Assembly (NCBI GenBank): GCA_917880885.1
Contig: OU862931.1
Coordinates: 15,418,736-15,482,735, forward strand
From: Limnephilus marmoratus
Taxonomy: Eukaryota > Arthropoda > Insecta > Trichoptera > Limnephilidae
Direction: 5' to 3'
Length of the DNA stretch: 64,000 nt
Positions within the stretch are counted from its first letter, which is position 1. Each line of letters begins with the position of its first letter. The notes beneath the pieces were generated by a model. That model was not told the origin of the DNA, made no database searches, and saw nothing but the letters and a program-made list of their open reading frames with translations. Position numbers and translations under genes: made by a program. Shown here in pieces: positions 22,017 to 32,668 of the stretch.

Positions 22017-25000
22017 TCAATTATTTTCTTCATCAGTTTTTGTATGAACATCATTTGCGTCGGGTCCGTTGTCTTCTATTGGTAGTAGACATAATTTTGA
22101 AATAGCCCTCTGGATTATGCCCTTCGAAGTGATGATGGTCGCCACGCGAACTCGTCCATCAGCGCCAGGATGTACGGCGCTCACCCGTCCCAGCCTCCAG
22201 TAGCAAGAAGGGACGTTGTCCTCCTTCAGTATTACCATGTCGCCAGGCTGTAACTGTCCTTGACTCCTGTTAGTCCATTTGTTCCTGGTTTGTAGCTCTG
22301 CCAGGTACTCCTTCCGCCACCTCGACCAAAACATTTGAACAATTTGTATTAGTTTTTGGTAATTATTTAATCGATTGAACGTGATATGTTCCAAATTTTG
22401 CTCTGGAATCGCTGCCATACTAGTTCCTATGAGAAAGTGACCAGGGGTCAAGGGATTAAGGTCATAAGGGTCATTTGATAAGGGAGTCAGTGGCCTGGAG
22501 TTTAAGCAAGATTCAATTTGACATAACACCGTACTAATTTCTTCGTACGTTAATGAAGCGATACTTGTTATTCTTTTTAAGTGATGTTTAACTGATTTTA
22601 TCCCGGCTTCCCATAGCCCCCCGAAGTTCGGGGCACGAGGCGGTATAAATCTCCACTGAATACCTAATGTGGATAAATATTTATCAATTTTATCATTGGA
22701 CATATTTAAAAAATTATAAATTTCCTTTAATTCATTATTAGCCGCTTTAAAATTGGTTGCATTGTCTGAGAACATTTTACTTGGTCTACCACGACGCGAG
22801 ATAAATCGTTTCAAAGCGTTTAAAAAGCTTTCTGCGCTCAAAGACAGCACAACTTCTAAGTGCACTGCCTTAGATGCCATGCATACAAATAAGCAAATAT
22901 ATGATTTAACGCTATGGGTTTTTCTGTGAATACCCGATTTTATCAGTATTGGACCGGAATAATCGACTGCCGTATTTTGAAATGCCCGGCATTCAGTTAT
23001 TCTTTCAGCTGGTAGGTCGGCCATCAACTGCTGTTCTGGTTTGGGATTGCATCTATAACAAATTATACATTTTTTAATTATCCTTTTTACTACATTCTTT
23101 CCCTTAATCGGCCAAAATTTCATTCTAATCAACGCCAATAATGACTGCGTTCCCGAGTGTAAGTTCAAGTAATGATAGTGTCTTACAATTAGCTCTGTTA
23201 TTTTATGATGTGAAGGTAATATAATTGGGTGCTGCTGGTTTTCATCTACCATTTTACCTTTGGAGAGTCTTCCCCCCACTCGAATTAGATCCCTTTCAAT
23301 AAAAGGATCTAATGATTTTAAAAAACTATTTCTAGGTATATTACCGCCATTATTTAAAGCTCGAATTTCGACGCTGAAACAGTATGATTGCGCCCGAGAT
23401 ATTAATTTATTTACTGAATTTTCCAACTCACTAACTGTTAATTTACCATAGCGGCGCTGCAAAGGGTTTTTACAATTAAACTGAAATCTAATAATGTATG
23501 CCGTTACTCTTTGTAATTTGGAAAAACTAGAATATCTATTAAAAATGTCCCAGTCCTGTTTCACTGCAGACAACAGAACCGAGCTTGTCTTGATCTCTGG
23601 TGGATCAATACAAAATGTGTCGGCATTCGGCCAGCACGCTGAATCCAGTATCAGCCAAGCTGGACCATGCCACCAAATGCTGGAAATTAACAATTGTGAA
23701 ACACCGGTTCCTCTGGAGAGCACATCTGCTGCATTGTCTTCCGACCTTACATGTTTCCATTGCTCCGGCTGACTGGTTTCCTGGATTTCCGCCACCCGAT
23801 TCGCAACGAAAGTGTTCCATCTTGCAGGCTGCTCCCTGACCCAGCACAGTACTATTTGAGAATCGCACCAGTATGTTGTATGTATATCCGGTGTACATAT
23901 GGCTTCTTTAATATAATTCACTAACTTTGTCAATAATACAGCTCCACATAATTCTAATTTGGGTAGAGACACGCTTTTCAAAGGTGCTACCCGTGACTTG
24001 GACATTATCAAATTGGAGTATCTCTTACCCAATTTATCAGTAGATATCAGGTAGACACAGGCCGAATATGCCTTCTCTGAGGCATCACAAAATCCATGTA
24101 GCTGTAAATTTACATGATCTTGACATTGAATCTTTCTACCTATTCTTAAATTATTTAATTGAGGCAGTTCACTCATAAAAGCTTCCCATGTCTTCAACAT
24201 GTCATGTGGAATAGGCTCATCCCACTGAACCTTCGTCTGCCACAATTTTTGCATCAACAATTTAGCAACAACAGTGACAGGACCTATTAATCCTAAAGGG
24301 TCAAATATGGACGCAATGCTTGATAGCATTTGTCGTTTGCTAACAATTGGATTTTTTATTAACTTCACCGTGTATAAGAAATTATCCTGTTGGTTATTCC
24401 ATGACAAGCCTAATATTTTGCTGTCATTTGAATCTGTACTAATAATCATATCCGACATGCTTTCTTGCTTTGAACATAACGAGGGCAAATTTGATCGCCA
24501 TTTTCTCAAGTTCATTCCAGCGGATGCCATGATAGATATTAATTGCTCTTTAATTAATAAACAGCTTTCTTCTGTTTCATCACCAGTAAGCAAATCATCC
24601 ATGTAAAAATTATTCTTTATAATCTGACTGACCTTGTGATTTGATGACATATTTTCATTTCCCAACTGCTCAAGGCATCTAGTTGCCAAAAATGAAGACG
24701 GCCCCAGACCGTAGGTAACGGTGTTAAGTTGATAATGCTGAATTTCCTCCTCCGGGAAATTTTTCCATATTATACGCTGTAGATCCCTGTCTTCGGGTCG
24801 CACCAATATTTGTCTGTACATTTTCTCTATATCTGCTGTTATCACGTACTGGTGCTTTCTGAAACATATCAATTGTGCAGCTAAATCTTTCTGTAAAACA
24901 GGTCCTATCATGAGCGCATCGTTTAAGGATATACCAGTGGATGATTTTGCAGAACCGTCAAATACTACTCGAGTATTCGTGGTAGTGCTCGATTCTTTTA

Positions 25001-27131
25001 TTACTGCATGATGTGGTAAATAATAATATTTTTTTTCATTAGAAGGTGCCTCGCACCGGGTCATATGACCCAAGTCTATGTATTCCTGCATAAATTCTTT
25101 ATATTTTTTCATCAGGTCAGGATTTGAAGAAAATTTTCTTTGCAAATTGCAAAGTCTCTTTTCTGCCATAGGCAGTGTTTCGCCTAACTGTTTAACACAG
25201 GGGCGCTGCGGTAAGCTTACCATAAAACGACCTTCGTCATTTCTTTTATGCGTGTCCTTGAACATTTCCTCGCACGCTCGCTCCTCATGGCTCCGGTGCT
25301 TCACCGGCGGGAATTCTTCTAATTTCCAGAAGTTTTCCATTTGTTTATGTAATATATTTAATGATAGGTGACAAGATTTTACTGGCCTTTTTGTTTTTGT
25401 TGTGACGATAGGTCCTGACACCAGCCACCCGAATTCCGTTCTCTGCAGTACAGGTCCTGAGTCTCCATTTCGTAGTTGATCTTGTTTCAAAATTTCCCAA
25501 AAGATTTCCGCTCCGAGTAGCATATCTATGGAGCCTGTTTCGTAGAAGGTAGGATCCGCTAACTGTAGACCATCAGGTACGCTAGCATCCTTTTTCTGAA
25601 AAGAAATTTGCGGCAGATTACTCGTTATTTCCTTCAAAACGAGACATTCTATGTCTCTTTCATAAGGTGAATAGCTTGAAAAAATCCTTAAATTTACACT
25701 TTTCTTAATATTCAATATTCTGTTTTGTATTCCGGTAATCGGTATGTTTGCACTTTTGGGTTTTAATTGCAACCTAGCTTCGAATTTCTCTGAGATAAAA
25801 TTAGACTGCGCTCCGCTATCCAATAATACTCTTGCCTTAATTAAGTTTCCATTATTATTCAACACTTTAATAACGGCCGTAGATAACAAAATAAAATTAT
25901 TAGATACCTTCGCTGAATGATTGGTAACTAAAACTTCATTATTTGATGTTGATTGTGTATCATTATTCTGAGGAGACTTATTATGAGATGAATTATCTAT
26001 TTCCTTTTTTAAATGTAACAATGTATTGTGCGAATTATTTTCGCATATTCGACAGTTGTATTTACTTTTACATTCCTTTAGTTTATGACCTAGGCACAAA
26101 CATTTCAAGCAAGCACCTAAATGACGTATCTTTATAATTCGATCCTTAGCATTTAATATTAAGAATTTTTTACAATTATAAATCCTATGATCGCCTTTGC
26201 AAATAATACATTTTATCATTTGCGGCGTTAATGAAATCATAGCTTCCTTTCTGTACTTGACAGGGAATGTTTTATTTTGATTAACCTTTGCTTCAGTAAT
26301 CCCGGCAAATTCTAAAATCTGGACGCGATCTGATAAATATTTTATAAACTCCTTATATGTAGGTAGGTTATCTTTGGTTGCAAATGTTTCCCAATGATTT
26401 CGAGTTTCGCTATCTAGTTTATGTGACAATAAATATATTAAAATAATATCCCAATTTTCAGTGGGTATATTTAAATTATTCAACGATTTTAAATGTAATT
26501 CGGATTCATCAATAAGATTCCTTAATGCTGTGGAATTTTCAAATTTTATTTCAGGCAATTTGAATAATGCTTCCACGTGCTTATGTATAATAAATTTTGT
26601 ATTTTGGTATCGGCTGGTCAACATTTCCCAGGCCGTGTAATAATTGTCTTGGTGATTTGGCAATGATATCAATAATTTAGCCGCGTCACCTTCCAGGCAT
26701 GATCGCAGATAATACAACTTTTGAATAATTTCTAAGGATGGGTTATTTTCAACCAGAGCTACAAAAGTATCTCTAAAATTTAACCACTTTTCATAGGAGC
26801 CGTCGAATTTAGGCAACTCTAAAATAGGCAATCTAATATTGTGTGAAATTGCATTCGGAACCTTAATTAACAATTTATCTTTAGCCTTGGCAACAAGACT
26901 ATAGTAGGAATTTTCAAATGCTTGCCTTTCCAATGGTTTAGCCAATTCGTCCGCTGAAAGCGCTTCAATTTGATCTTGGATTATATCGAAAGAATCTAAA
27001 ATTGGTTCGAGTTTCTTTAACCTGACTTCAATTTCAGATTGCGACAAATTATTTCCTTGGATGTATTCGTTGAATCGAGTTAATTTAGCTTTACAGATTC
27101 CCCTCTGGGCCACTAATGTTTTGAGATCCAT
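22017..27131 (-). CDS. BEL/Pao gag-pol polyprotein, 1704 aa, intact
   Basis: Encodes the proteins for reverse transcription and integration of the element. Domains in order: DUF1759-type Gag (about 100-270); zinc knuckles around 309-365 (CIICKGDH, CLKCLCLGHKLKEC, CRICENNSH); retropepsin-like protease (LDSGAQSNF, about 434); reverse transcriptase with YMDD at about 842 (FYMDDLLTGD); RNase H-like region (DASEKAYSACVYL, about 1016); integrase zinc-binding (HYHYLNLHSGTQ...CIICYRC, about 1270-1320) and catalytic core (D about 1389 in DYSG, then SDNATNF, then E in WEAGIKSVKHH); DUF5641 C-terminus (about 1560-1690). No internal stop or frameshift, so it may be competent. First ATG used; the upstream leader is 647 bp. 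Confidence 0.95.
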   Translation of the reverse strand: MDLKTLVAQRGICKAKLTRFNEYIQGNNLSQSEIEVRLKKLEPILDSFDIIQDQIEALSADELAKPLERQAFENSYYSLVAKAKDKLLIKVPNAISHNIRLPILELPKFDGSYEKWLNFRDTFVALVENNPSLEIIQKLYYLRSCLEGDAAKLLISLPNHQDNYYTAWEMLTSRYQNTKFIIHKHVEALFKLPEIKFENSTALRNLIDESELHLKSLNNLNIPTENWDIILIYLLSHKLDSETRNHWETFATKDNLPTYKEFIKYLSDRVQILEFAGITEAKVNQNKTFPVKYRKEAMISLTPQMIKCIICKGDHRIYNCKKFLILNAKDRIIKIRHLGACLKCLCLGHKLKECKSKYNCRICENNSHNTLLHLKKEIDNSSHNKSPQNNDTQSTSNNEVLVTNHSAKVSNNFILLSTAVIKVLNNNGNLIKARVLLDSGAQSNFISEKFEARLQLKPKSANIPITGIQNRILNIKKSVNLRIFSSYSPYERDIECLVLKEITSNLPQISFQKKDASVPDGLQLADPTFYETGSIDMLLGAEIFWEILKQDQLRNGDSGPVLQRTEFGWLVSGPIVTTKTKRPVKSCHLSLNILHKQMENFWKLEEFPPVKHRSHEERACEEMFKDTHKRNDEGRFMVSLPQRPCVKQLGETLPMAEKRLCNLQRKFSSNPDLMKKYKEFMQEYIDLGHMTRCEAPSNEKKYYYLPHHAVIKESSTTTNTRVVFDGSAKSSTGISLNDALMIGPVLQKDLAAQLICFRKHQYVITADIEKMYRQILVRPEDRDLQRIIWKNFPEEEIQHYQLNTVTYGLGPSSFLATRCLEQLGNENMSSNHKVSQIIKNNFYMDDLLTGDETEESCLLIKEQLISIMASAGMNLRKWRSNLPSLCSKQESMSDMIISTDSNDSKILGLSWNNQQDNFLYTVKLIKNPIVSKRQMLSSIASIFDPLGLIGPVTVVAKLLMQKLWQTKVQWDEPIPHDMLKTWEAFMSELPQLNNLRIGRKIQCQDHVNLQLHGFCDASEKAYSACVYLISTDKLGKRYSNLIMSKSRVAPLKSVSLPKLELCGAVLLTKLVNYIKEAICTPDIHTTYWCDSQIVLCWVREQPARWNTFVANRVAEIQETSQPEQWKHVRSEDNAADVLSRGTGVSQLLISSIWWHGPAWLILDSACWPNADTFCIDPPEIKTSSVLLSAVKQDWDIFNRYSSFSKLQRVTAYIIRFQFNCKNPLQRRYGKLTVSELENSVNKLISRAQSYCFSVEIRALNNGGNIPRNSFLKSLDPFIERDLIRVGGRLSKGKMVDENQQHPIILPSHHKITELIVRHYHYLNLHSGTQSLLALIRMKFWPIKGKNVVKRIIKKCIICYRCNPKPEQQLMADLPAERITECRAFQNTAVDYSGPILIKSGIHRKTHSVKSYICLFVCMASKAVHLEVVLSLSAESFLNALKRFISRRGRPSKMFSDNATNFKAANNELKEIYNFLNMSNDKIDKYLSTLGIQWRFIPPRAPNFGGLWEAGIKSVKHHLKRITSIASLTYEEISTVLCQIESCLNSRPLTPLSNDPYDLNPLTPGHFLIGTSMAAIPEQNLEHITFNRLNNYQKLIQIVQMFWSRWRKEYLAELQTRNKWTNRSQGQLQPGDMVILKEDNVPSCYWRLGRVSAVHPGADGRVRVATIITSKGIIQRAISKLCLLPIEDNGPDANDVHTKTDEENN

Positions 27132-27778
27132 TTTTTAAATATCAAAAATAAGGTACTCACAGAACACAAAAGTTAAATTATAATCACTTGTAATTAATCA
27201 CTACACGTGCACTGCCCTTGATCACAGAATTTTACTCATTAACCGATAAAACAATGAATTTTAACCATGAAATGAATCTTATCTCGCAAAATGCCACAGC
27301 CCGTTAGCTGTCAAAATAAACAATAATATTATTTGTTATTTGTTCCTACCGCGCATGCGTTAGGCTTACGGCTGCGTTTAAACAACCGCCTCGCGGTAAA
27401 ATTCGAATTTTAACTTACGGATTTTCAAATAATCATTCGTAATTAATCATTTATGAAATTTAAAATGCTTTCTCAGTATTCTAAAACTTCTTTTTACATT
27501 GATGTAACAATTTTTATCGACAATGTTGCTGTTGGGTATGAAATCAATTTAACACCACAGCAATAATCAGCCCGTTTTTTTTAAATAAATTTAAAACAAA
27601 CAAAGAAATACGGTTATGTACTCCATCAATCATGCTCTCCTGCCTGGGAAAATAAGGTATATAGGAATGGGAATTGGTCACTTGCCCTTTTCTCTGAAGA
27701 TCTCTCTTGATGAATGTTGAAGATGCTGGTTCTTTTATCACTCGCGATTCAATCGTTAATGCGGCACGAAGGATCAAA
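27132..27778 (-). other. BEL/Pao untranslated leader with primer-binding region
   Basis: Between the 5' LTR and the ORF. The sequence next to the LTR reads (minus) TTTGATCCTTCGTGCCGC, similar to the TTTGGTCCTTCG-type region after BEL-family LTRs. I cannot name the primer tRNA. Confidence 0.55.
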
Positions 27779-28161
27779 TGTTAGGGTTTTGATTCGATTA
27801 ATCAAATAATGTAAGTTTTTAGGTCTTCAAAAACTTCAACAAGAAATTCAAGGTAGATACAAAATTAATTTATTGGCAATAATGTACAACAATTCCAATC
27901 CAAATAAATTATTAAATCCCCCCAACGGACTGATAATCTAACGTTTCCTTTTAAAGGCAAACTAATGCAGAAAGAGGTAGAAAATAATGAATTCATCCTA
28001 TTTATAAATTTACAACAGGGTCCATTTGGGAGGGAAGACTATAGCCAACCCTGACATCTATGTGTAAATCCTCGAACCACAACTATGCCTGACCTCTTTG
28101 TTAAAAGCGGAGAAACATTTCAACCCTTGCTCAACTAAATATCAACTTTAATTTCTTAACA
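27779..28161 (-). repeat. 5' LTR of BEL/Pao element
   Basis: Identical by eye to 21001-21383. Contains promoter and polyadenylation functions by family knowledge. Confidence 0.92.
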
Positions 28162-28489
28162 ACATAGTTATTTGCCAATTATAATGAAGATTGCCAATTA
28201 TAACGAACTTGGTTCGTGGCGAACATCTGATCCGGGTCAACAACATTCTTCGTGTTGAGGTGGGTGAGTTTTTATTTTTTTGTTTATAGTTATATCGTAA
28301 AAAGCATAATTTTATTTCATATAGTTTGAAACGGTTTAATATTTATTCCCATTTATTTAAATTATGTTGCAATAGAGTTTAAGGTAAGCAGGTATCTATT
28401 TTTTATTGCGCTTTGCTATTGATGCACGAAAATGTGTTTTTAATAATTTTAAAGGTTAATTAAATAACTAACCACCACGCCGAATCCTC

Positions 28490-28620
28490 ACAGGGGCAGG
28501 CAGAGAGGGTCGACCGCCACACAACTCTGTTTGGGCAAGCTCCTTGCTTCATTTACATTCATACCGTCTTATATGAAGGTACCCTTCTGTTATTCTGTCT
28601 TTCTCTCATGACCCGACTCA
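28490..28620 (-). pseudogene. Old LINE fragment, left of foldback insertion
   Basis: Segment ending CATGACCCGACTCA. It continues at 29551 and is paralogous to 46600-46860, where the foldback is absent. Confidence 0.45.
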
Positions 28621-28628
28621 AGTATTTG

Positions 28629-29542
28629 GGGAGGAATGCAGAATACGCCAATGTCAGGGAATTTAATAAAAATGCACTTTCTAGATGAGAAAAGTGTGTA
28701 GAAACTCATTAAAAAAAGAATTAATGTGCGGAAAGCAAAATTGAGGGAGATACAGCCGATCAAAGTTTTATAAAATTTCACTTCGCGAACCGATACTATG
28801 ACAGCCCGCCCGCCATCTTTTGTCACTGTTAGGTTGGTATCCCGGACCTGTACAAACAAGAGCCTAGATACGATTGTAGCCGACTTCGTGGGATACTTGA
28901 GGCGCGTAATTATGAAACTAAACCTAACCTAACCGAACCTAACCTAACCTTTCTAGCGGGCTTGTGTATGTTAACCCAGCGCCGGATCTGCCCCCCCCCC
29001 CCCCCCCCCCATAACCTAACCTAACCTAACCGAACCTAACCTAACCTTTCTAGCGGGCTTATGTATGTTAACCCAGCGCCGGATCTGCCCCCCCCCCCCC
29101 CCCCCCATAACCTAACCGAACCTAACCTAACCTTTCTAGCGGGCTTGTGTATGTTATCTTTACATTAAAAAACAGCCTACGTTTTTAAATGGTTTGTCTG
29201 GCGGGATTCTCCATTCCAGTGCCTATTTACATTATATTATTAATTCTGTTTTTCATAATTACGCGCCTTATAATTTACCCCACGAAGTCGGCTACAATCG
29301 TATCTAGGCTCTTGTTTGTATCAGGTCCGGGATACCAACCTAACAGTGACAACGATGGCGGGCGGGCTGTCATAGTATCAGTTCGCGAAGTGAAATTTTA
29401 TAAAACTTTGATCGGCTGTATCTCCCTCAATTTTGCTTTCCGCACATTAATTCTTTTTTTAATGAGTTTCTACACACTTTTCTCATCTAGAAAGTGCATT
29501 TTTATTAAATTCCCTGACATTGGCGTATTCTGCATTTCACCC
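28629..29542. mobile_element. Foldback element with ~285-bp inverted arms and 8-bp TSD
   Basis: Arms 28629-28912 and about 29257-29542 are near-identical inverted copies; both translate to the same spurious GGRAVIVSVREVKFYKTL. Flanked by AGTATTTG (28621-28628, 29543-29550). The loop holds CCTAA-rich tandem units with long C-runs and a block (AAAAAACAGCCTACGTTTTT) shared with the foldbacks at 55-58 kb. Non-coding. Confidence 0.8.
28917..29150. repeat. Tandem ~85-bp units with CCTAA runs and C-tracts
   Basis: About 2.5 copies of a unit consisting of (AACCT)n-like sequence, CTTTCTAGCGGGCTTGTGTA, GCGCCGGATCTG and a C-run. The C-run lengths (16-20) are prone to assembly error. Confidence 0.85.
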
Positions 29543-29550
29543 AGTATTTG

Positions 29551-30600
29551 AACAACTTGATTGTGCCCTATCTTTCTCTTACACTCCATTCTTCATTCAT
29601 CTGCTCTACATGCCTAAACCATCTAGGCGTCCGTTTCTTAATTTATCCATTTATTTATTTATTTATTTATTTATTGAAAAAAAATAAGAAGTACATGAGA
29701 AACATAAGCTGCATATCTCACTAGGGCATTCCTGTATCGAGATATGCAGTTTTACATTGTAATTTAAACAAAAAACATACATATGAACTAAATAAAAATA
29801 TAATTATAAACATATAAAAAAAATATAACAATAAGCAAATTAAAGATAACATAACAATAAGCAAATTAGATACTATAACAATAAGCAAATTAAAAAGTAC
29901 ATAATAATATATAAGTTAAGTTATTAAATTTGGATTGTATGAAATATAGCTGAATTCCAGAATGATTTATGATACAAGCGACAACATGGGTAATCCAAAA
30001 CCATCACTCTCAGTTATTATACATATTTTGACCATTTTCTTGAATAAATGTAATGTACCAATAGTTTTTATTTTTTCATTGAGCATATTATAAAGCAACG
30101 GAGCTTTATATGAAAAACTTCTTTGTCCAAAGGATGTTTTGGTATGTACCGGCTGATACATTAAAGAAGAGCCCAATCTAGTGATGCGCACTTGTTGAGA
30201 TCTTTTCGCATCCATTACATTTTAGATCCATTACACTTATATTATTTCCAAATCTCCACATTTTTATCACGGTTTTATGTGGTTTTGCCATACAATCAAT
30301 CTACTTTCGTACTGCCTCTTCCAATTCCATGCTTCACTGTCATACATTAGAGTTGGTATCAGCACACCATTGTGGACTGCTAGCTACGTTTCTTTGGACA
30401 ACATTCAGTCCCCTATTAATGGAGTTTCCTGCATTTGCTCTTCTTTCAATATCCTTTACGTCTCTAGTAAATGTAGTTCCCAAATACACAAACTCATCCA
30501 TACTTGACCCAATTGCTCCTCATTCTCAGCTATTGTACACTGTTTTCAAGGAGACATTAATTAATATCAGTGTCAGAAATATACACGTACAGTAAGCGCC
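29551..30600 (-). pseudogene. LINE remnants on minus strand with (TTTA)n tail
   Basis: The minus strand has RTPRWFRHVEQM-like residues at about 29600-29630. A (TTTA)n tail at 29647-29672 is followed by a second LINE end, whose frame at 29967-30215 reads TSFGQRSFSYKAPLLYNML...LHLFKKMVK, typical of the ORF2 C-terminus. Further LINE-like sequence continues to 30600. At least two elements are juxtaposed; all are dead. Confidence 0.5.
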
Positions 30601-30899
30601 AAACTTAAATGCTTACCTGAAGTTGATACGATTCATTTTTGCACAGGTACAGTCAAACACTAGATCAGCGTTTCCCAAAAGGTGTTCCGCGGAACCCTGG
30701 GGTTCCGTAGAAGCATCACAGGGGTTCCGCGTGCCATCCGAATTTAACGAAACAAAACGTACAACACTACTTCAAAAAAGAGAAAATATGACGAATCCTA
30801 CTTGTCCTTCGGATTTATTTCTGTAGGAATGCTTGAGAATCCGGATGGTCCATGCGTTATCTGCAACAAAATCACATGTAATTGCTCTCTGGCACCTGC

Positions 30900-32668
30900 G
30901 AAGCTAAAACGACATCGCAATTAAAAGGCAAAAGCTTAGACTTTTTTCAAAAAATACAAAGATGCACATAAAACAAGTGTGGCTGCTTTACATAAATTTG
31001 TTAAAACTGATAACCAGAATGCCACAGAAGCATCATTCCTGCTAAGTTACAGGATTGCTCCACACGATTGCAGAGACTTTAATCAAACCCTGTATGACAA
31101 AAATTGTCAAGTGTGTACTTGGCAAAGACTCAGCAAAGAAAGTCGCAGCAGTTCAGAGTTCCAATAACGTCATATCTGATCGAATTCATAAAATATCTGA
31201 CCACCTTGAAGATGAATTGATTTGTAGATTGAAAAGTAATGAAATGTTTGCAATGCAACTCAACGAAAGTGCAGATGTCGCTGGACTATCAATATTGCTT
31301 GTTTTTTTTTATTTTCGGAGGATCTATTGAAGAAGATTTGTTTATTTGTGCTCCTTTGGAGACCAACACCACTGGAGAAGAATTTTTCAAAGTCATTGAT
31401 AATTACATGAATGTACATAACATTCATTGGAACAAATGTGTCGATCTACCACATCTACCGGATCTGCCAGATCTGCCCTGATGATGGACACTGCAACGAT
31501 GTCCGAAACGTTGGCTAAAGAAGGAGGTAGTGCAACACGGCATAACACCCCAAAAACAAATAACGAAAATGTGTCGATGTATGTAGCGATGGAGCTGCCG
31601 CTTTGACTGGCAAAATAAAAGGTACTGTAACAAGAATTAAGAATTTTGCACCTTAATGCAGCAGCAGTCACTGCGTTTTATATCGGCATGTCCTTGTCGT
31701 AAAAAAAATTCCACACGAGGTAAAGAAAGTTCTCGATCAAGCCGTACAAATTGTGAATTACGTTAAATCACGTCCGCTCCAATTGAGACATTTGAAAAAA
31801 GTGTTTGAAGATATAGGAAGTCAGCAGCAATCACTTATTCTTCACACGGAAGTAAGATGGCTTTCCAAAGGAAAAGTATTATCAAGTTTGTTTGAATTGC
31901 GCAACGAACTAGTGGTATTTTTTTCCAAAGAATCGCTTTCTTCATCTTTGAGTGGTCTTGTTCAACTGTTGCACGACGAGCAATGGTTAATGAAACTGGC
32001 GTATTTGGAAGACATATTCGAAAAACTGAATGTAATGTGTAAGTCATTGGGAGGAAGAAACACAAATACTTTTACAGTAACGACAAAATCTCTTCTCTTA
32101 GAAAGAAACTTGTCTTCTGGATAGAATGTGTTGAACAGAAACAGTACCAATATTTTTCTCTTTTAAACGAGTTTCTGGAAAAAAATGAGTTGGAAGTAAC
32201 CTCAGATATTGAAAAATGCATTTACGAACATTTGATGACCCTCAACAAATTTGTGGAAGAGTATTTTCCTGAAAAAAACCTGCAGGACATTGACTGGGTA
32301 CAGAATCCATTCCTAGTTCACAGGAAATCGTTGACTCTTACAGCAACAGAGTACGAGACTTTAATAGATATTAAATGTTCTTCTTCTTTACAACAAAAGT
32401 TTAATTTTAAAAAAAACTAATCTGGATGAGTTTTGGATTGAACTTAAAAATGAATATCCAGAAGTCGTCGAGAAGGCTATCATAGTTTTGTTACCGTTTG
32501 TGACCACTTACCGGTGTGAAACTGGTTTTTCGGCTTACGCTTACACAAAAAACAAATACAGAAACAGACTGGATGCAGCTCCAGATCTTCGTATTCAGCT
32601 GTCTGACATAAAGCCTGATTTCAAAGCTATTTTAACAAAAAATGTAAAAAGATATCACTCTTCACATT
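30900..32668 (+). pseudogene. hAT transposase pseudogene (ZBED5/SCAND3 type)
   Basis: Successive frames carry recognisable pieces: LIKPCMTKIVKCVLG...ISDHLEDELICRLKSNEMF (31080-31290), EDLFICAPLETNTTGEEFF (31330-31420), CSDGAAALTGKIKGTVTRIK (31580-31650), LQLRHLKKVFEDIG and LHTEVRWLSKGKVLSSLFEL (31770-31910), and VTTYRCETGFSAYAYTKNKY with RNRLDAAPDLRIQLSDIKPD (32495-32630), the hATC dimerisation domain. Several stops, frameshifts and one insertion make it inactive. The same family was domesticated in vertebrates as ZBED5/SCAND3, but this copy is plainly transposon-borne. Confidence 0.85.
31434..31579 (+). mobile_element. Small insertion inside the hAT transposase
   Basis: About 130 bases flanked by a 12-base direct repeat, AAATGTGTCGAT. 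The insert contains a TGATGATGG...GTCCGAAACGTTGG motif followed by GGAGGTAGTGCAACAC, shared with the palindrome at 54703-54827. Confidence 0.6.

Larger units (their letters stand above)
21001..28161 (-). mobile_element. Complete BEL/Pao LTR retrotransposon
   Basis: 7.16-kb element on the minus strand: two 383-bp LTRs, a primer-binding region next to the 5' LTR (27755-27778), one long ORF, a purine tract (minus GGGGGGAG, about 21388-21396) next to the 3' LTR, and an ACAT target duplication (20997-21000, 28162-28165). By direct comparison I see no difference between the LTRs, which implies a very recent insertion. No envelope-like ORF. Confidence 0.93.

Noticed and set aside
22069..26137. Plus-strand open frames within 22-27 kb
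   Set aside because: Antisense shadows of the 1704-aa polyprotein.
28590..28859. Pair of similar proteins on opposite strands (28590-28859 and 29189-29551)
   Set aside because: They are the same inverted-repeat arm read twice; no other coding evidence.
28917..29150. Chromosome end / telomere
   Set aside because: CCTAA units are few, interrupted by C-runs and non-telomeric sequence, and lie in the loop of a transposon with ordinary DNA on both sides.
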